DNA of 6,395 nucleotides from Acidobacteriota bacterium (GTDB taxonomy: Bacteria > Acidobacteriota > Terriglobia > Acidiferrales > UBA7541). The translations under genes were made by a program, and so were the position numbers. Positions 5,623 to 6,395 of this stretch are shown piece by piece. Position 1 is the stretch's first letter. Each line of letters starts with the position of its first letter. The notes under the pieces were generated by a model. The model saw only the letters and a program-made list of their open reading frames with translations. It made no database searches and had not been told where the DNA came from. The stretch is from NCBI GenBank assembly GCA_003224135.1, contig QHYO01000038.1, positions 1 through 6,395 of the forward strand. Direction: 5' to 3'.

Positions 5623-6395
5623 TTAGTTTGATTTTTCTCGAACGTCAGAAATCAGTTTTCCGCGTTGCAATTGAATCGAAACCGAATCTCCGATTTCTAC
5701 TTGCTCCGTCGATCGCAACACGTTCCCTGCCGCGTCGGTTGCAATCGCGTATCCGCGCTCCAGCGCTTTCAACGGCCCACGTTCCTGTAACTGCAAAGCG
5801 AGCCGCTCCAAGCGATCGCGCTTTTTTTGCAGAAGCCACTCTGCCCGCGTGCCAAGCTCGACGCTCCGTTTATCAAGTCGAAGCCGCAACGCCGCAATCT
5901 TCATGCGAAAATCGAACCTGATAATCTGCAAATGCGCCGCGGTAAACCGCTTGCGCAATTGCTCCAGCCGCGCCCTCAATCCCATCGCAACACGCGACGT
6001 CAATTCATCCGCGCGTTGCCGTTGTTGCCTCAGCAAATCGAGCGGCCGCCGGAATCCGCGCCGCGCCGATAGCTCGTGCACACGCCGGCTCAATACAAGG
6101 ATTCGATACCGCATTTGCTCGCCCAATGCGTCTTGCAAGTTCTTCACGTGCTTGTCGAATTCGCGCCGCGTCTGCACCACCATTTCCGCAGCAGCAGACG
6201 GTGTCGATGCCCTCACATCCGCCACAAAATCGGCAATCGTGAAATCTGTTTCGTGCCCTACGCCCGAAATTACTGGAATCTTCGATTCAAAAATCGCGCG
6301 TGCGACGATCTCTTCGTTGAACGCCCAAAGGTCCTCCATTGAGCCGCCGCCGCGTCCCACGATCAGCACATCCACCGTTTTTTGCAAATTGAAAA
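5623..6395 (-). CDS. xseA: Exodeoxyribonuclease VII large subunit, C-terminal part
   Basis: XseA is the catalytic subunit of exonuclease VII, which with XseB degrades single-stranded DNA from both ends. The gene enters from the right edge already in frame, so its N-terminal OB-fold domain and the start of the catalytic domain lie outside the window. Visible catalytic elements are [12 protein letters not shown] and [28 protein letters not shown]. The Arg-to-His spacing of 33 residues equals that of R205 and H238 in E. coli, and the following Asp matches D241. A long charged helical region follows, as expected for the coiled-coil arm that binds XseB. The C-terminal block [12 protein letters not shown] ... 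GDSVSIQL is also typical. The TAA at 5625-5623 lies 14 bases from the lepA stop, so the genes converge, and xseB is not immediately downstream. The TTG at 6387 is internal, not the start. Confidence 0.95.
   Translation of the reverse strand, partial: FNLQKTVDVLIVGRGGGSMEDLWAFNEEIVARAIFESKIPVISGVGHETDFTIADFVADVRASTPSAAAEMVVQTRREFDKHVKNLQDALGEQMRYRILVLSRRVHELSARRGFRRPLDLLRQQRQRADELTSRVAMGLRARLEQLRKRFTAAHLQIIRFDFRMKIAALRLRLDKRSVELGTRAEWLLQKKRDRLERLALQLQERGPLKALERGYAIATDAAGNVLRSTEQVEIGDSVSIQLQRGKLISDVREKSN

Noticed and set aside
5601..5636. Bidirectional terminator between lepA and xseA
   Set aside because: The possible ACTAA/TTAGT stem is short and AT-rich with a 14-base loop, and overlaps both stop codons. 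It has a T-run on one side only and is too weak to call.

Overview
The window carries seven protein genes from a GC-rich bacterial chromosome, all but one of them on the + strand: a 5'-truncated sucC (succinyl-CoA synthetase beta), sucD (alpha), ndk (nucleoside diphosphate kinase), a Tat-exported aldo/keto reductase, a small two-helix DUF2905 membrane protein, lepA (elongation factor 4), and the C-terminal part of xseA (exonuclease VII large subunit) on the - strand. The gene order sucC-sucD-ndk, the LepA opening MDPRFQRNF and the style of the Tat-signal reductase suggest an Acidobacteriota-like genome. That assignment rests on general familiarity with such genomes, not on a search. No tRNA, rRNA, CRISPR array, insertion sequence or phage gene was seen.

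Region 1 (1-2296) is a central-metabolism operon. sucC and sucD overlap by four bases (ATGA), and ndk follows 49 bases later with a strong ribosome site and a TTG start. Succinyl-CoA synthetase makes a nucleoside triphosphate by substrate-level phosphorylation in the TCA cycle, and Ndk spreads that phosphate among the nucleotides, so the grouping makes functional sense. Region 2 (2297-3652) has a 180-base gap with hairpins, the exported reductase, a short gap with a 12-base palindrome, and the DUF2905 gene. Region 3 (3653-5608) is a 179-base leader with two hairpins followed by lepA. Region 4 (5609-6395) is xseA, convergent with lepA and separated from it by only 14 bases.

The most notable feature is that two of the seven genes, sucC and lepA, are broken in the same way. 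Each switches from frame 1 to frame 2 at a point where a short conserved segment is also missing: about 18 codons in sucC and about 10 in lepA, when compared with remembered E. coli lengths. These are therefore small deletions (about 56 and 32 bases), not simple indels or programmed frameshifts. The sucC gap removes the segment that carries a Mg-ATP ligand. The lepA junction (4523-4533) reads as good LepA sequence in both frames, as expected if the sequence had collapsed between two copies of a short direct repeat. Two such lesions in housekeeping genes that otherwise look fully conserved point more to an assembly or sequencing artefact than to gene decay, but the sequence alone cannot settle it. 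I see no convincing new biological system here.
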